DNA of 64,000 nucleotides from Lethocerus indicus (lineage: Eukaryota > Arthropoda > Insecta > Hemiptera > Belostomatidae), in NCBI GenBank assembly GCA_019843655.1, contig JACDQD010000006.1, positions 26,306,246 through 26,370,245 of the forward strand, given 5' to 3'. The notes under the pieces are model-generated. The model saw nothing but the letters and a program-made list of their open reading frames with translations. It was not told the DNA's origin and ran no database searches. The translations under genes and the position numbers were made by a program. Shown here in pieces: positions 23,758-37,900 of this stretch (the first letter of the stretch is position 1; the number at the start of each line of letters is the position of its first letter).

Positions 23758-23860
23758 CTGTAGGTTCGAGATGTTTCTGTCTCCTCTCGCTGGTTTGGTC
23801 TTTTGCTAGCAAAACGAACCTGCAGTATTCCAACCCCTCGCAGACCACAAAACAGGTATA
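23758..23860. mobile_element. Miniature element family, copy 5 (internally deleted)
   Basis: The left arm (CTGTAGGTTCGAGATGTTTC to GGTCTTTTGCTAGC) joins directly to the end of the right arm (AAAACGAACCTGCAG) and the outer flank GTATTCCAACCCCTCGCAG then ACCACAAAACAGGTATA. Most of the right arm and loop is deleted. Confidence 0.8.
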
Positions 23861-26800
23861 TTAAACTAGATATATGTTACCTTTAATGTGGAGAAACTCG
23901 GAAATTTCTGTACATATTATCTTAATGCACTCCTTATAGATCACCTTAATGGATTCTGTGTGGTATTTGTCAATGTACAAAACAGTAATTTTTGGACACT
24001 GAATGAATTATTCTTTCAGATAGCCTGACAAAAATATCTGATCACTTTAGGTGGCACAAGGTCTTGGCAAAGATTGTTACTTCATATTCCCTCGTACCTC
24101 GCTGGCATTTACCCCAATGAATTACTCTAACAGAAACCTACTGACTAGGTTGAGTCGGTCATGCAGGTATTATTATAACCACGTAGGATTGATTCGTGAA
24201 GAAATTCGGTATCGAGCGTAGGCGTGGCCTCAAAAGAATGGCGCAGTCGAGAGTTTTTCTTCTATTCCGAATTTTATTTCCTCCCTTTCTCCCCCCACAG
24301 TCGGGCCGCCGAGGGATTTTTCTCCCCTCGCGTTTCTTCATATTCGACGAGTGCGCTGGGGGTGGAGTTCCGGGGGGTAAATAAGATTTGCGAGCTGAGT
24401 CGGGGGCGAAGAAAATGAAATGTTGGCCCGGAGGGTGAATCCGCCCGTTTTTATACGCCCGGGGGCGGAACTTCCCCCATCGTCAAATCTTAGCGAGGTG
24501 TTCGATACTCCGAACCGAAACACCCCCTCAACCCGTTTCTTCCCCTTCTTTCCAGCCACTCAAAAATAAAATTCTCCCCTATATACCAAATTGCGACTCG
24601 TCTCTTATATACCGAAGCAAAATGATGAGCGATGTTCCGGAGCGCAAACGCAGTTTGGAAAAAATCTTCATTTTTCTAAGAAAAAAAATTATTTTATGTT
24701 AACGAAGTAAAATATAAAACATTGCACAGTATCATCATCCGATCTAGACGTACGGACTTCGATTGTGGGGTTCACCAAACCATCAAATATTAACAAAATC
24801 CAAATTCCTTCAAAGGAACGGTGGGGTTCTCCACTATTATGCTCTATTTGTTATTATTGCTACTTTAATAATCAATGTCGTTAATTTTATTGTTCGTTAA
24901 AATCCGTTATAAAAAAAGTATAATAGTGTACGGATATTACAGTGAAGTTCTAACAATTTTTAAACGTTTTTGAGCGTTATCAATTTGTAATCAAGAGGTT
25001 AATATTTTAGGCTTCTCGACATCTTCAATAGCATCCTATATTAATTTTGTAGGTCATTAAACTTGTCGCTCATGTTTCAAAAATCTTCTTCATTGTAAAA
25101 ATCAATTATGCAGTAGAAGCGCAATTGGCAATCCACCGCAGTGCGTTACTGAGGAAGGTGGACGAATCCAGTCTGAATCCAATACAGGGATATCGCTTTA
25201 ACAGCCCGGAGTGCGGAATTGCCGAGGGGGTGAGAATTAGAGATATTATGGGGCTGAGATTTGCGGGGCCGGCGTTTGGGGTAGGCGGACTGGAAGTGGG
25301 AAAAGCGGTTGGGGGTTGGTTCTGGCCGGGGGTTGTTACCCTTTGACGAGGGGCGGGGGCACATATTCGGCAAGAACTGAATCACTTCGCTGTCTGGTGA
25401 AAACCACTTGTTACACGCCCCCTTTATGAGCCTCCAAGTACCCGGTCCTATATACCTTCTCCCTCTCCCTGTACAACATTACCCTTCCGAGATTACCGAG
25501 CATAAACATGTCCATGGGCATAAACATATTGCCTGATTCTAGGTTTTTGTCTCATCGCACTATTACTTAATTTAATATCTAACGCCTGATTATTTCCTGT
25601 GCTACAATTCGTGTCAAATGAACTAAAGAAAATACCTTAAAACATTATTGAAAAAAAAATGAGTCACATATATTGACCATTTGTAGGAATCTTTACGTTT
25701 CAAATTAATTACACGAAATATTATGGTCAAAAGATGTTACAGCATTATGCAGTGGACCGACTAGAATTAAATTTTGTATTGATTTTTCTAATTTTATCTG
25801 TTTGTCTTTAATGTTCCCTTACACACACGAAATTGATGTATTATTAGAAAATTTTATTTATAAATAAGGTTTTCTGAGAAAAGAGAGGCGCTTCCCTTGT
25901 AATTCTTTAATATGCAAGACTTATTTGAAGCTAGTATGACGACCCCTAAGCTAGAATTATGTTTGTCTCCTCGCACGTTTGTGATTGCCTATTGCCCGTC
26001 TATTCAGTTTCTATTAGGTTTTGTGTGCATAATAAAAAAATATTTTTGAAAAATGTACGCCCAGGAAATGAAGTGTGATAAACACATGTTCCTCTCCCGG
26101 CGACGACTACCCCAGTCCCCGGGGAGAATTACTCTCGCTACGTGAGCCGGATCCCTTATAAGGCCGAATCGGGACTCATAACGAGAGGAGAAGAGGGATA
26201 AGAATAAGGGAGAAAAGGCGCTACTACGTTTTATACAGTTTTTCCGTTCCCCCCCTAAGAGGGCCTCGAGATAGCCTCGGTGGAGAGGGAGGAGGGGGAG
26301 ATTGCAATTTCCAGACGATAAAAAAGAACAAAGGGAAATAAAATGGCGGAGCAAAGAAAGTGGGGGAGTAAAAGAGGGGCGGAAAAAGGGAGGAGGGCCG
26401 GAGTAGGGGCGGGGGCGGGGTAGACGCCTTCAAGAACAGTTCCTTTTTATTGCTTTTTTGCTCCCTCATTATATAATATAAAACCTTGGAGGGCCCAGCC
26501 TGCCTGTTTGGCCGGATGGGCGGGTGAGGGAGGGGTAGTGGGGGGGGGAGTCCGGGGAAATTCTCCATCTTTCTTAATAAATGAACAGTCCCTCTCACTC
26601 ACCCTCCCTCCCTCACTCTCTCTCTTTTCCTCTTTCTCTCTTTTCCAGGCCCGACCCCCCCCCCCTCCCTCCATCTTCCATTTCCATCCCCCAAAAAAGA
26701 GAGCTAAAGAGAGACTGCTAAGACTGAAAAGCCGGAATAAACAACTGACACTGCCCCCCCCCCCCACGCGGCCCCCCGTTCCCCTCCGCCTTATTTCCCC

Positions 26801-29800
26801 GACTCCTTCCAGTCGGAAAAACCCCGGGCCCGGCGAAGGATTCGGACTAGGTTTTATTTAATTACCATATTTAATTAAAAGAGGGCGTATATCAATATTA
26901 ATATTTCTCGGCGTTGGTTTGAGGGGCCTCGGGGGTGTGGGGATGGTAGCTCTGCCGGAGCGGAACAGTGGAGCGAAACCCCCGTCTCACCCCCCCATCC
27001 GGCAAAAAAGTCAATTTAAACAATGTAAATTACTTGTTTAGTTTGATGACGGCGGCGGTTTGGGTCCCTTTTTCAATTTTCCAGAATAACCCCCCCTCCC
27101 CCTTCAATACCGTGTCCATCCCTCCTAGATTCTCTTCCGTTCGGTATTTACTCTCCAGAGTGAGGGGGGAGTCCGCCTTTTTAAAAACTCCCCTTTAATT
27201 GGTACAAGATCGATATTATCTCCCGCTTCACGAACCGAGAATCGGTTTTCGAATAACAGCGTTGAATGGTAGAAGGTTGGCACTTGAATAGTAATATTAT
27301 AGTAACTGCAATTTGGTAACCAACGGGATAAATTGGATATAAAATTAATTAATTACTAATTATCATATTCTGAAATGAAATCTGGTTATTTCTCAATTGT
27401 CAGAATGTAGAGCTTATGCAATACGTGAATTCCGATTTTGGTTGTTCGTGGATTAGCGAGATAGCCATAGCGCCCCAGCCATAGTCATATTAAACGAGAT
27501 ATGATTGGTTTCTATGTGGTAATTTTCGTAACCAAAAAATATGATCGTATCGAAAATTGATTAAAGAATTTGTTATGCCTAGAATAGGCCAGTTTTTATT
27601 AGTAGGAGTGGCAGTGGGGAATAATTTAAGGGAACGTATTCGACGATCTGTGGTAAGCCAGTTAAGGTTTTCGAGTCGTACTTCAATAAGGGCGGCTAAT
27701 TCCCACCAAACGACTCGACAGAAGGGTCGGGGATCTTCGATCGAAACCGGCAAGATTATTTAGAAGAGAGAAAAGTGCCGGGGGCGAGTCGGCGGGCCCT
27801 GAGGTCATCTCGGCGGACATAATTGATGCCGGGATAAGAAAACGCGGGGGCGGCCTCCCGGGCCGGGAGGGCGAAGGGTTATGGGGGACCTCTTAAATTC
27901 CGGCAATTAATAACATGGCTGGTGTCGCTTAGTGGTTGGAGGGGGACGTTTTTAAAACGGCCCGGGAGGGGGCGTAATGGTGGCGATATTTCAGGAGGAG
28001 TAGGGTCGGAGGAGGGGCGGGGGAGCTTAACGGGCTATTAGCTATTTGCAAAGAACCTCCGCCGCCGTACCGAGCAGACAAAAACTTAGTCGTGAAGAAG
28101 AGTGTGGTCGGGGGGTTGGCGGGGGTGCGGCGGGGAGGGGGTCGGTACCGCAGAGGCGATGATAAAGATTACGCTATTATTTTCTTATGTCGTCTCGATC
28201 TCGGGGACTTGACGCTGCGCTCGGGGTTGGGAGGGGGATGAGAGATTGTTTTAAAACTTGTTCCCGGGAAGAAGAAGGGCTGAAATGGGGTGGGGGGTGG
28301 TTTTTGTTTAAAAATATATCTCCGATACAAAAGAGGCCGGGAAGAAGAATGCGTCCTCGGCTGCCTCCTAGCACCAACGCGCTAATTATTCGCTACACGT
28401 TCGCTTTAATTAATCTCCCCCCAGTGCCGCCCTACTAGACCCCCTTTCACCCCGTTGACAAAAAAATGTGATGGGGGACGCGTTCCCGCCCGTTTAATTC
28501 CGCAAATCTTGGGGGTACAGATCCCCTTAATACGTCCGAAATATAGATATATTTCATTTTAATTCTCGACCCATTAAAACAAATTCTATGTAAAGGCCAT
28601 ATGCATTCGCTTCCTGTCAGCACTGACACTACAAAGTGACCTTAATGGCGAGAAACCGAAGACGAAATTGCGACTGAAGTGAGCTGAACCAATACATTGT
28701 GAAATTACGTAATTTACAATTCAAATAGAAAGCGCAGTCAGGAATTTAATAAAACTGTTATTAACCCTTTCTTTGTTAATCGAACATCTTACAAAATAAT
28801 TTTTTCCAAGCATACCGAGTTGATTAAGATTGATCTATACCTGCCCTTATTCTGCCTCCTTACTTATCACCCGTTTGAGGTATATCCTCTCGGCAAAATT
28901 TTATAAGGACGCTGTTATTTAAAATATTTTACGCGCTCTTTATTTTATTCGGCCTTTTAAGACGGTAAAATTGTCTCTGTACACTCTTGTCAAATAACGA
29001 GCGCAACGTTGTAAAGTGTAGAGTTTAAGAGGGACAGTATAAGTGATAACAATGGAAATGTAGAAGGGCCTCGTGGCCGGGGACCTCGTGACGACCCTTT
29101 TAAGAATCGGGATTTCATAGAGTTCCCCATTCCCTTCTTCTTATTCCGAGGGCAATATTATTAACACCGAGCCTGTCCCCAATCACACTGGGTTGTGTTG
29201 TGTCCCTTAATGCCCCTAACTGTAAACAATGAGTCTTTTCTCTCTCCGTCTCTCTCTATCTTTCTCTTTACTGACTCATTACCGCGCCCCCACCGCCCAC
29301 CCCCCCCCCTCCAATTTAACCCTTTTTTATTCAAATCCCGTTGAAAGGGTCGTCGCTACGGTAGGCAGATTGGGCGGGGGGTGCATATTGCTTATTTTCT
29401 TACCAGTCGCCTTAATAAAGTTTTGCGAGGAGGAGAGAAGTCTCTCCTGCACAAGAATACTGGCTGGCTCCTCCTCGGCGGCGCGGGCTTTTGTTCGCTG
29501 ATTGCCAATTTCTATTTCCATTAGGTCGCATTCACTCTCCCTCTCTCCCTCTCTCCCTCTCCCTCTCACTCTCCGTTGCCCCACCTCTTTCTACCGTCTC
29601 TCCGCCATTGTCCCCCGGTCATACCCCTCCGCCCCCGCACCACCGCCCCCGCCTATTCACTGTCATCCACGTCACTGATAATGATTGGACAAAAAAGCCC
29701 GGACAGTTCCCCTTTTCGGCGGCCCCCCCCCCCCGCCTCTTTCAATCACCGACAGAAATGCCCCAGTATTCCCCCTCACAGTTTCACTGAAAATACAACG

Positions 29801-30790
29801 CGATCCGCGACACAAAACCCGCCCGGCTGTATATCCCCAAACGATGAAACTAAGCAGACTGTAATACCGGCAGACATTCGAAAAAGTACAGGTTCCCATA
29901 TTTATTTTCCCATTAAGCCCTGATGTATTATTTGTTATTAGTTGTCATCGTATTGGAAGGGTTAATACGGGATACACCCGGTAGCTCTGCGAACGTGTGC
30001 TTATGTTCTGACAATGGCATTATTCGTAGACCAGTTTAAAAGTGTTTCGGGCATCCTTAATTCAGGTTTTTTCATGATTAGTAGGCGGCATATAAAACAT
30101 ACAAAATAAATAATGGTGTTCGATCAATTTTACGTTGACGAACTCATATTTTTCGACGTTTGAACCCACCCTATTGGGATTTTCCGCTTACTAATTACTG
30201 CCGCAGCGGGACAACAGCAGACTGGTGCGCCGCGGGCATGGGACGTGCCCGAGTGGAAGCGTAAATTAAAATTTCCGACACGCGTAAACTATAGAGAGGG
30301 ACCGCCCGGTGTTATTGGTCTGGGGGCCTGGTATTTTCTAAGTGTGAAGTGAGCGTGCAATGGACAAGCGTGAGAGGGGGGGGGGAAGGGAGGAGGGTCT
30401 ATAATGGACAGGGGTGAGAACCGGTCTGACCGGTTGGTCAACGGGTCAACCCCCAGCCCCGGCAGATGTCCACCCCGTCCACACATGTGCCTGCCCCTCA
30501 CCTGCCCAACAACAAAACAATATATGTATTTTTATCGGAATCCTGCCTCTATTTTGTTTCGCCCTCGGACAATAACCCTCTAGGGGTGGCTCCGTCCACC
30601 CTTCTCACTTCCGTCCGCAGGAGCGGATCCGGTTTGGCCGTAATTAATTCGTTCTCGGGATTTCAATTAACGCTATTTACTGCGCTTTGGGAAGAAGCTT
30701 TTGGAATCACTCTATTGTCTATTATTACATCAATCGGTTTCGATTCAGTTTTAAAATTATTTCCCCGTAATTTTTTTAAAGTAGTTATTT
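23861..30790. other. Long intergenic stretch with alternating AT-rich and G/C-run patches
   Basis: No gene recognised in 6.9 kb. Patches at 24.2-24.5, 26.1-26.9, 27.8-28.4, 29.2-29.8 and 30.3-30.6 kb are GC-rich and strongly strand-biased, with long purine or pyrimidine tracts and several four-run G tracts. Their overlapping frames are proline- or arginine-rich compositional artefacts. Confidence 0.55.
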
Positions 30791-30794
30791 GGAC

Positions 30795-31352
30795 TCGGGT
30801 GGAATCCCCATACCCGACTGAAAAGAACAGATCTAAATCGTAAATTTGGACTGTTGAGACCTCTTTTCAAAAGGACATCAAAACTGACAATAGTCAACAA
30901 ATTGATAATATATAAAGCTATACTAAAACCGACATGGACATATGGAATAGAATTATGGGGTTCCGCCAAGAAATCCGACATCGCTCGCGTCCAAACATTC
31001 CAGTCAAAAGTCCTTCGTACCATCCTTAATGCTCCCCGGTATGTTTCTAACCGAACAATCCATAATGACTTCAACATACCGACAGTCGACGAAGTCACAA
31101 AATCACGCTTCCTTAAATTCCAAACCCACTCGTTCAGTCCCTTTCCTCTTTACCCATCCATTATTCCCACCCCCCCGCGTCGGCTTAAACGCCACCGGCT
31201 TAGAGACTTTCTGTAGGCCGGATACAGGTCAAAAGTACCATCACTGGATGGCGTCTTTAACGAGTGAAACAAGTGAAACTAATCAAACAAACCGCAATTG
31301 TACCTATAACTGGCATACAGTTGATTGAACAATAAATAAAGTTAAAAAAAAT
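30795..31352 (+). mobile_element. Jockey-type LINE, 3' end fragment
   Basis: The frame encodes the conserved region after the reverse-transcriptase domain of Jockey-clade non-LTR retrotransposons: YKAILKPTWTYGIELWGSA, then FQSKVLRTILNAPRYVSN, then DFNIPTVDEV. The rest of the reverse transcriptase and the endonuclease are absent, so this is a 5'-truncated copy, typical of LINE insertion. The 3' tail is A-rich (AATAAATAAAGTTAAAAAAAA). This copy keeps the longest uninterrupted frame of the four or five here. It is not functional alone. Confidence 0.9.
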
Positions 31353-33297
31353 GTTATTTGGAAGTCTCAAGAATCAGGCGCCAAGTGTTTAAGATTTTTC
31401 TTCTGTTACTTAAATTTCAAATCTGCATAATTAAGAATCCGATCGTGGGCAGGCCTAAATAATTACGCAATATTACGTCTATTATATTAACAAGCTAAAC
31501 TACCCGTTAGGTTTCATTATCCGAGAGAAGTACAAAAATAAATAAATTCGCAGTGACATCAACAAAACCGTAATAATTTTTCTCTCTAATTTTTTCGATT
31601 GTAAGTAAGGATTAAAATATAATTAAATGACATTCCGCGGGGACAATACAAAATAATCGGACGGAATATCCGGTAAATACGTTGGTACACCTCCTGGGCT
31701 AGCATTAATTATAGGGTTACGGTATGGGTCAACGCGAGGTATGGGTACCGGCAGTGGAACCGGTTTAGACAACAAAGGCCGTTACCGGGCGCGGATTGTT
31801 AGTTTTGAAGTGAGGCCCCCGGCCAGATTGTTCTAGGGATGAGCAGATGAGGCGAGGGGCCGGCGATGTCCGACCGAGGGGCCGTTCGCCCTCTAAGACA
31901 AAAGGGCCTCCTCCCTTGGCCCGAGGGCCCATTGTCCGACCGTTTAAAAAATCGCCTCCAAACCGGATCCTGGGAAAAGGGGGCGCCCAGCGCAGTAGCC
32001 CCTGCAACGGACAACTGCCAGTGAGCATACAGACAGGTATGCCAAGGTATTAGAAGATATAAATTCGTAGAAAATATTTAAGTATTGTGCTCCCCCATAC
32101 ACCCCTTGTGAAAACTGTAATTTAAAAAAAATCTAGTAATCTTATAAAATAAAACTATTCGTGCGGGCAAAGCGAACTTCAGTTAGCTTACATTGAGGTA
32201 GGTTGACGCGTTGACCCACTCGCCAGCCAAAATCGTCGTACGTAAGTCGGGAAACTGTTCGTTTTTTAAATTAAATAACTCCCAATTTAATTTTTTATGA
32301 GTTCACGAGTATTTAAGGAATTCAGGCCTTATAAATTCTACCAGGGATTTTCGGGATGGCGCCCAAATTCAGGAGGCGGAATGAATTTTCCTTCAATTAT
32401 GATTTGCAACTGACCGAAAGATTACATAATAATATAATCGCATCTCTCTATAATATGATAATATAATCATAAAAGGCTCTATACATCTTTCACGTATGTA
32501 AGCATAAATAAATAAGCACTTTAATTAATCTCAACTGGCCTACATTATATACATACACGTATGTCGCATTATCTTACACATATATATAAGATATTAATAC
32601 AAATCTGACGAACTGGAAAAATAATAATTTTGGGGAATATATTTGGCAATTCGTTTATCTTTACTCCAAACGAAATTTAATATTTCCGTACGAATATACT
32701 TAATTCTTTCCTAGTATTAATAATTGAATACAGAATTTGATAATGTCTTGTATATTCATGTTGCCGAAATTTCTTTTATATAGCGTCCTCAAATAGCTGT
32801 ACACATTGTTTTAACGAAGCTTGGACTAGGGTATAGTTAGGTTGAGAGAAACCGTTGGTACCTCGGGGAGGGCTGGAATAGTGTAATCATTTAACAATTA
32901 AGAGACCGTTAGATTTTTACTGGCCGGCCGGGAGGAGATAATCGGAAGGGCCGGAGGGCTTAAGAAGAAGGGTGCTGTCCGAACTGTAAGGGCGAGGATG
33001 ATGAATCGGGGGCAGCGGTCATTATGGGTCGCCCCTCGGGGTGTGCCCACCCTAAGACAATGGGACGTGGTGGGGCGGGGGCGGCCCCATACGTACCTCG
33101 CAGCGCTCACACGTACGCACTCAATGGACAGTTTCAAACGAAACAAAGGACGCCGGAATGGGACGGAAAATAAAAAAAATCAGGAACCGGATCCTGGGAA
33201 AGGGCTTGGGTTCAGAGGAGGTATCCTCTTCGGTCATAGTTAGTCGTTTATAAGCCGCCGCTCATTACACAGGTCAACCTCAAGTGCACCTCCTGTC
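31353..33297. other. Intergenic DNA
   Basis: AT-rich with GC spots at 31.8-32.0 and 32.9-33.2 kb. The two spots share AACCGGATCCTGGGAAA (near 31960 and 33186). No gene recognised. Confidence 0.5.
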
Positions 33298-33629
33298 CAC
33301 AGGTATTTTTTAATACTTACATCCCTTTTGTAGCATAACATTTTCACTAAATATTCCTACCGCCAAAATGATCATAACAATTTTTTTTAAAAAACCTGTA
33401 CAAATTACAATCAATTATTATAAAATTTTTACAGGTATTTTAGACTCAGGAGATATTCTAATCCGAGAACTCTTGACCCAGAAAATGAACTATCGTTTAT
33501 ACAAACTCGTATTATTGATCTTGAACTTGTTCGGTAGCTCAAGTTGTACTTTGAGGTAGGTTCGGACTGACAAGCTACGTGTAGGGTACGCTCCGCTTAA
33601 TTTAAGTGGGGAACTGTCAATTTTTTAGA
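33298..33629. repeat. Direct repeat B, copy 1
   Basis: Matches 34568-34908 over its whole length in the same orientation. Shared blocks include TTTTCACTAAATATTCC, GGAGATATTCTAATCCGAGA, CTTGACCCAGAAAATG and GAGGTAGGTTCGGACTGAC. Similarity drops in an A/T-rich part after the first 100 bases. No coding potential recognised. Confidence 0.9.
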
Positions 33630-34567
33630 CGTTTTTAGGAGCTCGTAAATACAGTAGATATTCTTATGCGGTATTGCAGTGTATTGATTATATGATTCCT
33701 GTATTTTAGATTTCATGATTTATCATTCGTACGGCATAGAATACGTTATAGATCACACTCGACCCCTCAATATCGTCATTTTCTAAAGTATCAAAATTCA
33801 CAAATTATAGCATGAGGTTTGTTTTACATAGTGATATTATTATTTGGCCATTTTATATTTTGAACCTATTATTGCCATGTCTCCTCTTTCAGTTCTACAC
33901 TTATTTTGTTCATGTTTAACTAAAATTATCGCAATATTTTAAAACCATTAGTATAATTACACTCACGAAATATTTCTCAAGTTAATAAAATAATCATAAC
34001 ATTTCAAATATACGTACATAGTTATTTGATAACATTTAATATATATTTACTTTATTTCTACGGGGCATTTAGTTCAAACGAATCGAGTTTTATAATTAAT
34101 ACAAACTGAAACAAAATAGCTAGTTTAGCTCTTGGAATTGTTACACATTAATACATAATAATAATAATAATATATATTTCTATATTTAATAAGCGATATA
34201 TGTAACATAAATTGAAGACAACATTTACCCGTCATTTTGTTTATAATAACAGCGATTTTCCAATTGAGATCAAATAACAACCCACGTGTTATAAGCATTA
34301 GTAGGCCCATCCAATAGCGATATATTCCTTCATTTAATATTATTTGTACATTCAAATATTACAGCAAATATTTAGAAATTCAGAGCACACTTCTATTTCG
34401 AAACACGCGTCCTTTTTAAGCTTTCTACAATGTTGTATGAAATATTTTAATTTTGAAATTGTTATTACCATTCTTGTTCATAGTTCCTGTCCATTTGTTT
34501 AAATATTACCTATAATTTTTTTCTATTTGTCTTGTTTGCCAAAAAATCTGCACATTTACGCGATAAT

Positions 34568-34908
34568 CACAGGTATTCTTTTTAAATTACCTTATTTTTT
34601 AGCATAAAATTTTCACTAAATATTCCAACCGTCAAAATTATCATAACAATTTTTAAAAACATGGAAAAATTGCAAACAATTTTTATTAGTTTGTCCGCAT
34701 ATTCAGAGGTATTTTAGACTCGGGAGATATTCTAATCCGAGAGCGGTCCCTCTTGACCCAGAAAATGGACTATCGTTTATACAAAGTCGTATTATTGATC
34801 TTGAACTTTTTCGGTAGCTTAAGTTGTACTTTGAGGTAGGTTCGGACTGACGAGCTACGTGTAGGTTACGCTACACTTAATTTAAGCGGGGAACTGTCCA
34901 TTTTTTGA
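34568..34908. repeat. Direct repeat B, copy 2
   Basis: Second copy, 1270 bases downstream of the first. It has a small insertion (GCGGTCC after CCGAGA) and scattered substitutions. The spacing would fit a small element with terminal direct repeats, but the 940-base interior shows no primer-binding or coding feature I can recognise. Confidence 0.9.
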
Positions 34909-37900
34909 CCTATAATAGGTGTGTCTACGCTGTTAGACATTACTGCATCCTTCAGATTCGTAAACCTGAAATTTCTACAATATCGGGCGTAAGAATTTAT
35001 AATTTAAATTTAGAAACGATTAGATCGGGCGTACAAAAATATTTTATTTTGTTCCAACAATTTCGTTCGCGATCACTCGCGTCCAGATTATATGATCGAA
35101 ATATTTTAACGTCGATAATTCTTATAGTTAACTTCCATTGCACTTATTTCCAAACGGTCGATTGAACCTTCCCGACATTAGGCATTGGGCCGTTAATTAA
35201 ATTAACCAAAAAAAATAACACAGTACATAAGTGCACTCGTTAAACCAATTTAATTCTTCTGGGGGAATAAAATCGGTGCCAAAGTGACGACAGTCTAGCG
35301 CGGTGACACAACTTTCTTCGAGTCAACAACTAACTGAAGTTTCGGAATTTTCCGAGGGAGGAAAACCTCACCTCGGCCACCCCCGCAAGTCCCAATACCG
35401 CTGGCCATCCAAACTTATTCTCTAAATTCCTCCAAGTCGCCAATTTATGGTTATTTTAACTGCCGACCTTTAATAGGAGTCGATCCGAGCGACGCGGAAA
35501 AGTATCGGGCTTTGGAGGGCGTTGGGTGGGGGGTGGGGGGAAGAAAACTGGGGAGGAAAATCTTTTATTACAGTACAGAACGTTAATTTAGTTTATTCGA
35601 TAATTTCCAATTATTTCACTAATAAGTCAAATTTCGTTGTCAAATTACCTGATTCCGTAAATTAGGTAAAATTACAATTACTATACTATTATGGCTTACT
35701 CATACAGCCAGTAATATCAATAAATTTGTTTGCTTGAAAATTCGGTATTTTCCCGGAATTTTACAAACGTAATCTGAATTAAATATAAATTATGAACTGT
35801 AAATTAGCCGTAGAAACTATACTCTTCTAGAAAGTATATCTTATTGCAATTATAATACCCATAGAGTCATGCAAATATTAAATGTAAAAAATATTGAGAA
35901 ATATCTAAAAAAAAATTAAGTCGGTACTTTTTCAACACATACCTGTATTCCGTTCCACATTTTTAACAAATAACATTTATTGTTGTGCGTGAAGTAAAAT
36001 TATTATTCTGATTTTTAATAAATTGCAGATTGTTTGAAACCGGCCAATTTTGTGCCCGGCTTTGTCCATTAAAGTTAATTGTAATATGACTTTTAATTGC
36101 TAAAATTTCTATACTCGTTGAATTTAAGACAGTGATTATTTACGTGAAATAAATTATCTTTTTTTTAGTTGGAAGTAAATTACAATAATTTAAGAACACG
36201 CTAATTATATTACATATTTTTTATTTTAATAACAAGGCTATATAAATGATTTAATTGTGTTTTAATAATCTACATTAATCTCGAAAACTAGTTTTTATCT
36301 TGTCTAGCCTCTCTTCCAAAATCTACCCGCCGAGCCAATTAATTGTATTAGAATTCGAATTGGATTATTCGTTGTCGTGGTGCAATGTTTGTCAATGTTT
36401 ACGGGGTGGAAAATTTCAATTTCCCCCCGGCTAATAATTGATGCACGAAATTATAGTCGCATAATTATGTTTCCTCTGAAAACAGTGTATTTCGCCAATT
36501 GTATTTTCCTCGGTTTACTGTCCCCGCGGTCTATGTACGTGCGCGTGTACCGTACGGCCAGGTTTGCCCAAGATATATTATGAAATTTTCCCCGCTCGCC
36601 ACTTGGACTCGCAATTTAATTAGAAACGCCCCATTTGAATTTAGAGTAATTACGTTGTTAATTTTCTGAGGATTTGGCTAGCCATTGCCGGCAGTCCCGA
36701 CCGACAGTGACCGACACATCGCCGTTACACAACAAATCCCTCAGGAAAAATATCGATTGTGATTTCTTAGTATATTTGTCGACAAGATTCAATTCGTATT
36801 GCCTACATACGAACAGTAAGGATTTACATAAAAGCGCATAAAATTACCGTAAACCAACTCCATAAAGTTGAAATGGTAACGTGTGAAATGTGTGGAAACA
36901 ACATAACATCCAGTCCCAAAGTATGTGATGTAAAAATAGAAATCGGCGGGCACTACCGATTTTATTGCAGTCTCGGATATTAAAAAAATGTATAATTCAT
37001 AAATGCGAATTGTAAGTCTCAAGTCATAAAACTATTATTCAAAACTATATGTTGAGGGAATATTTTATTTCTTTCTCTCTTCTGGTGAGCGTGTGTCAAA
37101 ATTTTTCTGTTGAACAAATTCACAAAAATTAAAAAAAACAGTGAACTTTGCGTTTGAACTTTAATTCTGACCTAATTCATTCGAGTTCATCGTGGCAAGA
37201 GTTAGTTTATCATGCGAATATATCGGCTATTGGCAATTTGTCTTCTTTATTACTGTACGATTTGGTCTGTAAATACTTTACTGGTTTCAATATTCTCAAC
37301 AATTAAATTATGATTTAAAAATATAGCCTCCCAACTTCCAACAATTAGCGTGGCCGCCATTTTACAACGTCAGAGCCGTATCATTTGTCAGATGCAGTGG
37401 ACGGCCCCTTCGCCAACCGAGGATATTCTAAATCCAGAGGCCATTAGAGAGCCCGCTTTTTTGAAAGGGAGAGAAGACACTGAAGCGAATGGTCCTCGAG
37501 GGCAATAAATCATCCGCAAGGAATAGTCCCTGAAGTGTAGTGGGGGGGTGGGGGTGGGGTTGAGAAAGAGAGGATGGAAAAGGAAGGATGGCCCAAGTAA
37601 CTAACTGGTAGGCCTCCCTGGGGTAGGTGGGTGGGGTGGTATTAATTAGGAAGATGTGACACCCAGCCCTGCTGAAGAGAGGGGAGGTCCCGGGCGCTGG
37701 ACCCGCACGCAGATTTATACAGTCCAAAACTCAAAATTAACAATAAGAAAGTTTTCCAGGATTCCTCAGTAACCCCCCTCCCCTAAAACACCCCCGTCGC
37801 GAAAGAAGGGACGGGCGAGAGGGGGTGACTCGCCCCGCTCATTAATTTTCAAGGCCCAAAGAATCAAATTGGCCGCGAGTGATTAATTGAAACTTCCCTA

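Noticed and set aside
26508..26861. Pyrimidine tract ending TTTTCCAG as a splice acceptor with a proline-rich exon
   Set aside because: The tract belongs to a longer simple-sequence patch. The downstream frame is low-complexity proline, and no donor or upstream exon is visible.
31960..33205. Shared 17-mer AACCGGATCCTGGGAAA at two sites
   Set aside because: The similarity does not extend beyond about 20 bases, so it may be chance.
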